Source: Streptomyces sp. WAC 01529 (lineage in GTDB: Bacteria; Actinomycetota; Actinomycetes; Streptomycetales; Streptomycetaceae). From it: a DNA stretch of 64,000 nt. Of this stretch, positions 43,372 to 50,799 are shown piece by piece. The position numbers were made by a program, and so were the translations under genes. The stretch lies in NCBI RefSeq assembly GCF_003945545.1, contig NZ_CP029617.1, positions 6,661,001 through 6,725,000 on the forward strand, written 5' to 3'. The notes under the pieces are model-generated. The model searched no databases. It was not told the origin of the DNA and was given only the letters and a program-made list of their open reading frames with translations. Numbering within the stretch: position 1 is the stretch's first letter; every line of letters starts with the position of its first letter.

Positions 43372-45462
43372 ATGGCGGCAGGAGGGTCGGCGTCGCGGCG
43401 GGCGCAGGAGGCGCGGCGGCAGGAGCGGCTGTTGCGTGAGCAGTGGCAGGCCGCGCGTCAGCAGGCGCGTCAGTGGGAAGCGGCGAGTGAGGGTGAACGC
43501 CGGGTCGCTGCCCAGCTGTTGGTGCTCACGGAGCGCGGGTGGCGGCTGCTCGTGGATCGACGCTGGCCGGGGACGCGGGTCGCCAATGTGGACATGCTGC
43601 TGGTGGGCCCCGGTGGTGTCTTCGTCATCGATGTGAAGAACTGGCGTGCAGCTCCCGAGACTTGGGGCGGCAAGCTCCGTGCTGGTGGTGAGCCGCGCGA
43701 CGAGCACGTGGCGCGGCTCCTGGCGGTGACGAAAGCCGCGGAGGGGGCGGTCGCGTCCCTCGGTATGTCGCCGGTGGCAGTCCAGCCACTTATGGTCTTC
43801 GCGGGCCAGCGGGTCGACACCGGCCTCGGCAGGATTCGGCTCCTGGGCGAGCATGAGGTCGGCCCCGCACTGCTTTCGGAGCGGTGCAGACTCCGTACGG
43901 AATCGGTCCGCGCGATCGCCGACCATCTGGAACGCGTCTTCCCCGACTACGCGGGACCAGCCGTCGGGCGGGCGACACCGCCCGCCTCGGCCCAGCCTCA
44001 ACAGGCTGAATCCGATGGCCTGTTCGACCTGGAAGGTCTGCGGGAAGCGGCGCTGAAGGAGGCGATGCGGGCCCCGATCGAGCAGTGGATGACGTTCCTT
44101 CACCCCGACCAGGTCGCGCTGGTACGCCGCAACTGGTCGGGCCCCGCGCGCATCAGCGGTCCGGCGGGCACGGGCAAGACAGTCGTGGGCCTGCACCGCG
44201 CGGCTCACCTCGCCCGGCGCACCAGCGGCCGGATCCTGTACGTCACGTTCGCCAACAACCTGCCCCGGGTGCAGGGCACCTTCCTCAAGACCATGTCTCC
44301 GGGCGTCGCGGACAGGGTGGACTTCCGCAGCCTGCACTCCTGGGCGCAGGAGTTCTTGCAGGAGCGCGGTGTCCAGGTGCGGCTGCACGGGGACAAGGCC
44401 GAGACCGCCTTCAGCCTGGCGTGGAAGCACGTCGGGCGGGACAGCCGCCTCGCGGAGATCGACCCGGCGCCGGGCTACTGGCGTGAGGAGATCGACCACG
44501 TCATCAAGGGCCGCGGCATCACCGCTTTCGAGGAGTACGCGACCGTGCCCCGGCGCCGCCGCAGGGCGGTCCTGCGCCGGTCACACCGGCAGGCGGTATG
44601 GGCGCTGTACGAGGCGTACGAGTCCCTGCGCGGCGAGCGCGGCGTGCACGACTTCAACGACGTCCTCTCCCTCGCCCTGGCGGAGGCGACGCGACGCAAG
44701 GAAGGGCCGCACTACGCGGCCGTGATCGTCGACGAGGTGCAGGACCTCACCCTGGTCGGGGTCCGTCTCCTGCACGCGCTGGTCGGTGACGCCTCCAACG
44801 GGCTGTTGCTGGTCGGTGATGGTCAACAGGCCGTCTATCCAGGAGGGTTCCGCCTCACCGACGCCGGCATCGATATCCGCGGCGACCGCGGACAAGTGCT
44901 GCGCACCAACTACCGCAACAGCAAACAGATCCTCGACACGGCCCTCGAGGTCGTTGCCGAGGACTCCTTCGACGACATCGACGGCCAGCGCACGCCCGGC
45001 CGCCGGGACGTCGATCTCACCTACCATGACGGCCAGGTGGTCCGGGTCGCGAAGTCGACCGTGGCCGAGCACGACCAGGCGCTCCTGGACGCCTTGTGCG
45101 CGCTGCGCGACGGAGCGCGGGCCGACGCCGCCGTGCTGTGCCCGTCCGTGCGGGCCATCGCTTACTACCAGCGGGTGCTCTCCCGTGCCGAGATCCCGAT
45201 ATGCCTGCTGGAGCACTACGACGGCCGCCCCGTCGACGCGGTCAAGCTGGGGACGTACCGCAGGGCCAAGGGGCTGGAGTTCAAGCGCGTATATCTGCCG
45301 CAACACGATGCTGCACTGCCGAAAGGCACAGCACCCGGTGGCACCGGCGTCACGGAGGCACACGAAACGGCGCGCGAACGCGAAGAGCTGCTACGTAGCC
45401 AGCTCTTCGTGGCGATGACCCGGGCCCGTGACTTGCTGTGGCTTGGAAGCGTGGACCGGTAG
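43372..45462 (+). CDS. NERD nuclease-domain/UvrD-type helicase fusion
   Basis: 696 residues. The first 45 residues form a basic coiled coil. A NERD domain follows at about 45-200: NVDMLLVGPGGVFVIDVKNW gives the Asp and the DxK of a PD-(D/E)xK nuclease. A superfamily-1 helicase begins near 255: GPAGTGKTVVG (Walker A), VIVDEVQDLT (Walker B), GQQAVYP, LRTNYRNS, GTYRRAKGLEFK and VAMTRARDLL. AGGAGGGGG lies in front of ATG 43372. NERD-helicase fusions act on DNA and are often found in defence islands, though some are housekeeping. It is one gene outside the variable region that starts at about 46.6 kb. Confidence 0.85.
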   Translation: MAAGGSASRRAQEARRQERLLREQWQAARQQARQWEAASEGERRVAAQLLVLTERGWRLLVDRRWPGTRVANVDMLLVGPGGVFVIDVKNWRAAPETWGGKLRAGGEPRDEHVARLLAVTKAAEGAVASLGMSPVAVQPLMVFAGQRVDTGLGRIRLLGEHEVGPALLSERCRLRTESVRAIADHLERVFPDYAGPAVGRATPPASAQPQQAESDGLFDLEGLREAALKEAMRAPIEQWMTFLHPDQVALVRRNWSGPARISGPAGTGKTVVGLHRAAHLARRTSGRILYVTFANNLPRVQGTFLKTMSPGVADRVDFRSLHSWAQEFLQERGVQVRLHGDKAETAFSLAWKHVGRDSRLAEIDPAPGYWREEIDHVIKGRGITAFEEYATVPRRRRRAVLRRSHRQAVWALYEAYESLRGERGVHDFNDVLSLALAEATRRKEGPHYAAVIVDEVQDLTLVGVRLLHALVGDASNGLLLVGDGQQAVYPGGFRLTDAGIDIRGDRGQVLRTNYRNSKQILDTALEVVAEDSFDDIDGQRTPGRRDVDLTYHDGQVVRVAKSTVAEHDQALLDALCALRDGARADAAVLCPSVRAIAYYQRVLSRAEIPICLLEHYDGRPVDAVKLGTYRRAKGLEFKRVYLPQHDAALPKGTAPGGTGVTEAHETAREREELLRSQLFVAMTRARDLLWLGSVDR

Positions 45463-45608
45463 GGCTGCGGTGCCGTTCCCGCTTGCCATGCCGCTCCCCC
45501 TCTCTGCCGCTGCGAATTTGCCAAATGGGCAAGGTTGATCGCGTCGGGCGGGTGTCGCGCCGCATGATCGATGGGTAGCCGCGTCCGCCCGCGAACGAGG
45601 AGAAGCCC

Positions 45609-46598
45609 ATGCAGCCCGAGCTGACCGCCGCGCTCCGCCACCGCACCGTCGAGGCCCCGGCCGGGCGCCTGCACCTGGTCGAGCAGGGCGCCGGGCCGCT
45701 GGTCCTGCTCGTGCACGGCTTCCCTGAGTCCTGGTACTCCTGGCGCCGCCAGCTGCCGGCCCTCGCGGCGGCCGGGTACCGGGCGGTGGCGATCGACGTA
45801 CGCGGCTACGGCCGCTCCTCCAAGCCCGCCGCGACCGACGCCTACCGGATGCTCGACCTGGTGGACGACAACCTCGCCGTCGTGCGCGCCCTCGGCGAGG
45901 AGAACGCGGTGGTCGTCGGCCACGACTGGGGCTCCAACATCGCCGCCACCTCCGCCCTGCTCCACCCGGAGGTCTTCCGCGCCGTCGCCCTGCTCAGCGT
46001 CCCGTACGCGCCGCCCGGCGGCCCGCGCCCGACCGACGTCTTCGGCCGGATCGGCGGCCCCGAGCAGGAGTTCTACGTCTCCTACTTCCAGGCGCCCGGC
46101 CGCGCCGAGGCCGAGATCGAGCCCGACGTCCGGGGCTGGCTCGCGGGCCTCTACGCGGCCCTGTCCGCCGACACCATGCCCGCCCAGGGCGAGCCCGATC
46201 CGCACTTCGTCGCCCGCGACGGCGGCAGGATGCGTGACCGCTTCCCCACGGGGGTACTCCCGGCCTGGCTGAGCGAGGACGAACTCGACGTCTACGCAGG
46301 GGAGTTCGAGCGCACCGGGATCACCGGCGCCCTCAACCGGTACCGCAACATGGACCGGGACTGGGAAGACCTCGCCCCGCACCGCGGCGCCGCGATCAAG
46401 CAGCCGTCCCTCTTCATCGGCGGAGCCCTGGACGCCTCCACGACCTGGATGTCCGACGCCATCGACGCCTACCCCACCACCCTCCCCGGCCTGTCGGCGT
46501 CCCACCTCCTAAACGCCTGCGGCCACTGGATCCAGCAGGAGCGCCCCGACGAGGTCAACCGCCTCCTGACCGACTGGCTCGCCGGCCTCCAGGCTTGA
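45609..46598 (+). CDS. epoxide-hydrolase-like alpha/beta hydrolase
   Basis: 329 residues. HGFPESWYSWRRQ is the oxyanion motif, VVGHDWGSNIAA has an Asp nucleophile (near residue 105) in place of Ser, as in soluble epoxide hydrolases and haloalkane dehalogenases, and NACGHWIQQERPDEV gives the catalytic His. The lid contains paired aromatic residues, including FYVSYFQ, consistent with epoxide ring opening. GAGGAGAAG precedes ATG 45609. It ends 18 bp before the stop of a convergent corA remnant. Confidence 0.87.
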   Translation: MQPELTAALRHRTVEAPAGRLHLVEQGAGPLVLLVHGFPESWYSWRRQLPALAAAGYRAVAIDVRGYGRSSKPAATDAYRMLDLVDDNLAVVRALGEENAVVVGHDWGSNIAATSALLHPEVFRAVALLSVPYAPPGGPRPTDVFGRIGGPEQEFYVSYFQAPGRAEAEIEPDVRGWLAGLYAALSADTMPAQGEPDPHFVARDGGRMRDRFPTGVLPAWLSEDELDVYAGEFERTGITGALNRYRNMDRDWEDLAPHRGAAIKQPSLFIGGALDASTTWMSDAIDAYPTTLPGLSASHLLNACGHWIQQERPDEVNRLLTDWLAGLQA

Positions 46599-46616
46599 AT
46601 CGGGCGGGCCGCCTGC

Positions 46617-46830
46617 TACAGCCAGTCCCGACGCTTGAAGATGAAGTACAGGCTGACGCAGACCGCCGCCATCAGCAGGATCGCGAAGGGGTAGCCGAAG
46701 GCCCACTTCAGCTCCGGCATCGTGTCGAAGTTCATGCCGTAGATCGTGCCGACGAGGGTGGGGGCGAAGAGAATTGCCGCCCACGAGGAGATCTTCTTGA
46801 AGTTGTCTACCTGGTGGCGCTGACCAGCGT
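46617..46830 (-). pseudogene. corA remnant (3' end only, CorA Mg2+/Co2+ channel)
   Basis: Reading the minus strand towards the stop at 46617, the frame gives KKISSWAAILFAPTLVGTIY, then GMNFDTMPELKWAFGYPF and LLMAAVCVSLYFIFKRRDWL. This is the last two transmembrane helices of CorA with its hallmark GMN motif and MPEL loop. Recognisable similarity fades upstream of about 46800-46830, and an in-frame TGA appears near 46880, so the roughly 250-residue N-terminal domain is absent. No start is visible. This is best explained by truncation when foreign DNA entered, or by a rearrangement. The exact break cannot be fixed by eye. Confidence 0.8.
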
Positions 46831-47209
46831 CGATGTGACGGTGCGCGTTCCTGACCTGGGAGGATGAGTCTTTCAGCGTCTTTCAGGTTCGTGCTGCGTT
46901 ACGCGGTCGATTCTCCCCACGCGCTCCCCAGCACCGCCGAAACTCCCCAGATTCTCCCCAGCATTCGCCGTTGGGCGGGGCGGTTGTGACACAGCTTCTC
47001 CGCCATCAGCGGCGCTGCCGTAGGCACCCTGAGTGACAGGCACGGCGGCAAATCGCGTCTGATGCTGCGCAGGCAGACAGTAACGGGCGTGGTCCCCTCC
47101 AGAAGGCCGCCGCGGTAGACCACACGCCGATGGGTGGTCGGAGCGTTAAGCAGTGTTTCTCCGACCACCCATTGCTGCATCTATGCCTCGTGCGGCGCCC
47201 CGCAGCGAT
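46831..47209. other. junction region without a credible gene
   Basis: It holds the tandem GTCTTTCAG pair (46868-46886) and the four CTCCCCA repeats (46913-46960). A 93-codon minus-strand frame at 46899-47180 crosses it but has no ribosome-binding site, no recognisable motif and a composition unlike a protein, so I leave it out. Confidence 0.5.
46913..46960. repeat. four CTCCCCA repeats in two phased pairs
   Basis: CTCCCCA starts at 46913, 46924, 46943 and 46954. Each pair is 11 bp apart, one helical turn, and the two pairs are 30 bp apart. CTCCCCAGCA is shared by the second and fourth. Short phased direct repeats next to a truncated gene look like arm-type sites for a tyrosine recombinase or an accessory factor. 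No integrase gene is in the window. Confidence 0.55.
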
Positions 47210-47956
47210 TCAGAAAGACGGGTTGGTGAGGACCCGCTGCAGGCAGAAGACCTCCTTCTCCACGACGTAGGCCGGGGCGATCACGTACTGAGCAGGCAGA
47301 AGGGGATCACAGGAGAGCCAAGCGGCCTGCCGCGATGGGTCGAGCCTTGTCCCGGGCAGCAGGTCAAAGTCCCACCGGAACGGCAAACCGATGCATGTCG
47401 CCCGACGCCACAACGCCTGCGTCTTCACCAGGGCTTGGTCGACGCGGGTAGCGAGGGTCATCCGCCCGTCCTTGTCCAGACCGAGGGCGCCCTCGATGAG
47501 TCCGGTGGTGGGAGGAGCCTGGAAAAGAGCCTGGCAGAGCTCGCCGAGGAACCACAGGTGGGCTGGCTTATAGGCCGGCCGAAGCGTGCTCGCTGTGGTG
47601 GCGGCGAGGGCCAGCGTCGCAAGATGGTGTTCGACCAGAGACTGGTAGTCGCGGGCGATGCTCTGGTGGTCGGCGTGAGCGTTGGAAGGCAGGTCACCAC
47701 GCTGGCGGGTCTGAGCGGCCAACATGGCAGCCAGTCTCTTCTCCAGCCGCTCTACCCGAGCAACGATTTGGACGAATTCGTGACGCAGATCTTGGTTGTC
47801 CCGCTCCACGGCAGAGAGTCGCTGGTGACCCACGTCGAGCTGGCGCTGGACACGGAGCATGTCCTCGCTGCTGTGCAGTGAGGAGCTTTGCTGGGGCATC
47901 TGTGCGTGGGGGCACGGGGCCTCGGAGGGATGGGAGAACCAGCAGGCGCTGTTCAC
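47210..47956 (-). CDS. coiled-coil protein, partner of the Hsp70-like gene
   Basis: 248 residues, not recognised. After a short variable start, residues about 30-80 form a coiled coil (SEDMLRVQRQLDVGHQRLSA, then VQIVARVERLEKRLAAMLAA). The rest is mixed helical with ARDYQSLVEHHLATLAL and a tryptophan-rich LWRRATCIGLPFRWDFDLLP block. GTG 47956 is supported by AGGAG at 5 nt. Only 17 bp separate it from the Hsp70-like gene upstream, so they are one operon. A cochaperone, nucleotide-exchange or substrate-adaptor role is a guess from that arrangement. Confidence 0.65.
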   Translation of the reverse strand: MNSACWFSHPSEAPCPHAQMPQQSSSLHSSEDMLRVQRQLDVGHQRLSAVERDNQDLRHEFVQIVARVERLEKRLAAMLAAQTRQRGDLPSNAHADHQSIARDYQSLVEHHLATLALAATTASTLRPAYKPAHLWFLGELCQALFQAPPTTGLIEGALGLDKDGRMTLATRVDQALVKTQALWRRATCIGLPFRWDFDLLPGTRLDPSRQAAWLSCDPLLPAQYVIAPAYVVEKEVFCLQRVLTNPSF

Positions 47957-47973
47957 AGGTGCTCCTGGACGGG

Positions 47974-49857
47974 TCAGTAGTCGGAGGCGAAGTGGACGGT
48001 GGTGGCGGCTTCTTCGCCGGTCTTCGGTACGACGGCGCGTACCTTGATCTCGGTCTCGCCGAACCGCAGGTAAAGCCGTACCTGACGATCGTCGAGGGCG
48101 TCCCTCATGTTCAGGGCGACGCTGACGGTTCCGATCCGCTCACAGCCTGGGTCCGTCACGTATCGGGGGTTCTCCTGTGTAGTGGTGTACAGGTCGAAGA
48201 TCAGTCTTGTGGTGTCTCCCTCGACGGGCAGGAAGACATCGCTGATCTCTTGCTCCGTATCCACCACGTCTCCGATGGTCACCAGCTTGGCGAACCGCTT
48301 TCGGCACCGGGCGACGCCGTCCGAGGCCACGAAACGCAGTTCCTCGGGGTCCACATCGGGCTCGAAGCGGGTGCTGCTGTTGACCCCGTAGGTGTAGCGG
48401 GCGCGACGGGCACGGGTCTGCGGACTGTAGGCGAAGTGCACGGCACCGTAGAGGACTGCGGAGCTTGGATCCGGCGGGACTAGGACGTGGGCGCGGCCCT
48501 TGAGGTGTTGCTTGAACGCGTGCTGGAGATATGGCGAGTTGCTGAAGCCACCTACCATCAAGACCACGGGCATGGGTGAGTCGGGCGGGAGGCTGGGGAC
48601 GGCCACTTCGGCGAGTTGCTCGTCGATGAGATCCAGGACATCGGGTACGACCGTGTCGAAGACGTCCTGCATCTCCTTGGGGGTGATGAGGATGGAGTCG
48701 GTTACCCCGCGCTGCTTGCGAGCCAGGCGCTTACGTACCGCGGCGCCCAGTTTCCGGTCGACCGCGGTGGGGATGGGCAGGGGGACTGGGTCCGTGGTGT
48801 CCGCCCCGAAGGACAGTTTGTGACGCTCCCATGCCTCGACCAGGTCGAGCATTGCCTCGGGCACTTCTTCGCGGAGCTGTTTGACCAGTTCCGGCTTGCC
48901 GAAGCGATCGGCTAGGAGTCGGTCCTCAAAGCGGTGGTTGAGCTCGTTGGAGCCGTGTCGCCCTCCATTGACCAGGCCGATTTCGACCATTCGACCGGCC
49001 TCGTCGTTCACGTAGGCGGCCAAGTCCACGGTGCCGCCGCCACTGTCGACGACCAAGATGCGCCTGCCTGGAGCGGAGAGGTCCATCGGAGGCTGATCCC
49101 CCTCTCCGGGCGGTTTGGCACCGCGAACACGTGCATGGTGGACTGCCGCCTCGGGTTCCAGCGCGAGGATGAGCCGGCCGTCCTCGTTGGGAAATCCGGC
49201 TGCGGCGGCACACCGTCTGACCGTCTGCTTGTTCTGGTCGTTGAAGATCGCGGGAACGGTGATGCACCAGCGGATATCTTCCTCTAGGTAGCCGCTGCTG
49301 GTGATTTGTGCCAGCGCCGCCTCGCGCACACGAGACAGCAGCTCAATCGTCAACCTCTCTGCCTCGCTGGGCGGTTCGACCAAGCATGGTTCACCATCGT
49401 CATCCGTGCTCTCCCCGCCTTCTTCATCAAGCGCGTCAGTGTCACCGTGCCCCTCCTGGCTTGCCGACGCGGTGATCTCCAGGTCACCGGTCCTGGATGC
49501 CCTTGAGCTCGCTGCCTCTTTGTGTCGCCCCATACGCCTCTGCACGTCGGTGGCTCGCGGGGACGTCTCCATCAGGTCCATCTTGAAGGCTGCGCAATAC
49601 CGGTGCCCCGCGCTTCCGCTGAGGAGACTCAGTGCCCGCCGCCGGGCTTCGTACCCCCAGGCGAGGACCTTGTCGCCCTCACCGAGCAGCAGAGCGGAGA
49701 GGTTCTTGACAGCGGACACAGGCTGGCCCGGCCACTGTGTGAAGAAATGGATGCGGCGACGCTCGGCGTCTTCGTTCTCCTCATCGATGACCGCCCAGGC
49801 GAATCCGGTGGCATGCGTACCTAGGTCGACTCCGCAGACGATCAAAGGTTCGGACAT
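47974..49857 (-). CDS. Hsp70-family (HSPA12-like) actin-fold ATPase
   Basis: 627 residues. The actin/Hsp70 ATPase motifs are in order: VDLGTHATGFAWA (phosphate 1, residues 10-22), ITVPAIFNDQNKQTV (about 199-213), ILVVDSGGGTVDLAAY (phosphate 2, Asp271) and LMVGGFSNSPYLQHAF (adenosine motif, about 432-447). An acidic, low-complexity insert lies at about 98-165. The C-terminal 120 residues are beta-rich but not the canonical DnaK peptide-binding domain, and no DnaJ or GrpE is near. This resembles HSPA12-type proteins rather than a housekeeping chaperone. ATG 49857 has GGGAGAG upstream. It heads an operon with the coiled-coil gene. Confidence 0.85.
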   Translation of the reverse strand: MSEPLIVCGVDLGTHATGFAWAVIDEENEDAERRRIHFFTQWPGQPVSAVKNLSALLLGEGDKVLAWGYEARRRALSLLSGSAGHRYCAAFKMDLMETSPRATDVQRRMGRHKEAASSRASRTGDLEITASASQEGHGDTDALDEEGGESTDDDGEPCLVEPPSEAERLTIELLSRVREAALAQITSSGYLEEDIRWCITVPAIFNDQNKQTVRRCAAAAGFPNEDGRLILALEPEAAVHHARVRGAKPPGEGDQPPMDLSAPGRRILVVDSGGGTVDLAAYVNDEAGRMVEIGLVNGGRHGSNELNHRFEDRLLADRFGKPELVKQLREEVPEAMLDLVEAWERHKLSFGADTTDPVPLPIPTAVDRKLGAAVRKRLARKQRGVTDSILITPKEMQDVFDTVVPDVLDLIDEQLAEVAVPSLPPDSPMPVVLMVGGFSNSPYLQHAFKQHLKGRAHVLVPPDPSSAVLYGAVHFAYSPQTRARRARYTYGVNSSTRFEPDVDPEELRFVASDGVARCRKRFAKLVTIGDVVDTEQEISDVFLPVEGDTTRLIFDLYTTTQENPRYVTDPGCERIGTVSVALNMRDALDDRQVRLYLRFGETEIKVRAVVPKTGEEAATTVHFASDY

Positions 49858-50074
49858 GTCTCTCCCACGGAGGATAGGGCCGCGAAGCTATCCAGAGGCT
49901 TCGCCGACGACACCCTGTGCCGTGACAATGCCTGCCCGCATCCCGAATTGGGCTGAACCCGCCGCGTCGGGGAGTTTCGATACACCAAGACGGCCGATAT
50001 TAGACATGAAATATTACTGAAATGGGTGTCCAGAATTGGGCATGTATATTTCTGGGAAGATCCGGGAGGTTTAG
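49858..50074. promoter_or_regulatory. A+T-rich divergent promoter region with repeats
   Basis: The 217 bp between the Hsp70-like gene and the small HTH gene are unusually A+T-rich towards the right. GAATTGGGC is repeated at 49945 and 50033. CCAGAA (50030-50035) and TTCTGG (50050-50055) form an inverted repeat with a 14-bp spacer that covers TATATT and sits 20 bp before the HTH gene start. TAATAT occurs twice on the minus strand and could serve as -10 for the Hsp70-like gene. The inverted repeat is a plausible operator for the small HTH protein. Confidence 0.45.
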
Positions 50075-50380
50075 ATGCACGACGACTTGGCCCCGCCAAT
50101 GCGGCTCGCGGAGCGCGAAGCGGAGACCGAAGAGAGCGGCTTCTTCATGCGGGTTTCCGCGCCACCCGCCAGCGTGAGTGGTGGTGACGAGGCAGCCGAG
50201 GAGGCCGGGGAGAAAGGGCAGGAGGAAATCCTCAGCAAGCTACGAGCCTACGGGGCGATGAAGGCGAGCCGCGACGACCTGATCCGCGAGGCTGACGCAC
50301 AGCAGATTGAAGAGGCGCGCATTGCCCGCCTAATGGGACACTCACGCACCACCATCCGGGCAGCTTTGGGGAAGCGCTGA
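50075..50380 (+). CDS. small helix-turn-helix protein
   Basis: 101 residues. The N-terminal half is acidic and probably disordered. The C-terminal 45 residues, ASRDDLIREADAQQIEEARI and then ARLMGHSRTTIRAALGKR, follow the pattern of short actinobacterial HTH proteins (RDxLIREAxxxGxxxxRIAxLTGxSRTTI). ATG 50075 has GGGAGG at good spacing. It is divergent from the Hsp70-like operon and could regulate it. A small ORF follows 23 bp after its stop. Confidence 0.7.
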   Translation: MHDDLAPPMRLAEREAETEESGFFMRVSAPPASVSGGDEAAEEAGEKGQEEILSKLRAYGAMKASRDDLIREADAQQIEEARIARLMGHSRTTIRAALGKR

Positions 50381-50403
50381 GAGAACTGACCACGGAGAAG
50401 CCG

Positions 50404-50514
50404 ATGCTTCAGCCGCTCACTCTGCGTTCCTACTGCGGCGTCGGTGAAAGTGCCGCCGACCTCGAGCACGTTGGCTGGAGTAAGCGCTTAGAAGGCACGT
50501 GTTCTATCTATTGA
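50404..50514 (+). CDS. 36-residue ORF behind the small HTH gene
   Basis: ATG 50404 has GGAGA upstream with a 5-nt gap and opens 36 codons up to TGA 50512-50514. The product begins MLQPLTLRSYCGVG and ends RLEGTCSIY. It has two cysteines and several hydroxyl residues near the end. I do not recognise it. It lies 23 bp after the HTH gene and is followed by a hairpin at 50556, so the pair looks like one transcript. It could be a small protein, a peptide toxin or chance. Confidence 0.35.
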   Translation: MLQPLTLRSYCGVGESAADLEHVGWSKRLEGTCSIY

Positions 50515-50524
50515 GCTTTAGGGG

Positions 50525-50776
50525 TTGACCTGCGCAAACGCAGCTTCTCAGCGCTGTCCCCCGGGGCGCGGGGGACACATGGGGGAATCGTAGATCCCTG
50601 GTGACTGGGGGACGCGAGTTGTCTCCAGCCAGGCCGTACGCAGGGTCTCACACTATCTTCACGCCTCCGAAGCCCCTAGTGGCAACAATCCTGCCCCATA
50701 TGTCTGGTACGGGTTGACCTTGCAGATGTCAGTTCTAGGCTGCATGCGATCTTGCATAGGTCAGCGTGACCTTGCA
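50525..50776. repeat. transposase-binding-type direct repeats upstream of tnsA
   Basis: TTGACCTTGCA (50714-50724), GCGATCTTGCAT (50746-50757) and GTGACCTTGCAT (50766-50777) are direct repeats spaced 32 and 20 bp apart. A weaker fourth, GGTTGACCTGCGCA, starts near 50524. Spaced, same-orientation repeats at the tnsA side are characteristic of Tn7-like ends. The remaining DNA at 50577-50700 shows no gene. Confidence 0.6.
50556..50576 (+). terminator. hairpin after the HTH/small-ORF unit
   Basis: GTCCCCCG (50556-50563) pairs with CGGGGGAC (50569-50576) over a GGGCG loop. It sits 41 bp after the small ORF. It may also belong to the structured end of the transposon that follows. Confidence 0.55.
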
Positions 50777-50799
50777 TCGAGGGGCGGGGTTAGTCGTAC

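Noticed and set aside
46600..47000. A tRNA gene as the island attachment site
   Set aside because: No cloverleaf with a T-arm GTTCGA and matching acceptor stem could be drawn. GGTTCGTGCTGCG at 46886 is not one.
46899..47180. 93-codon minus-strand frame at the island junction
   Set aside because: No ribosome-binding site, no motif, composition not protein-like, and it covers the CTCCCCA repeats.
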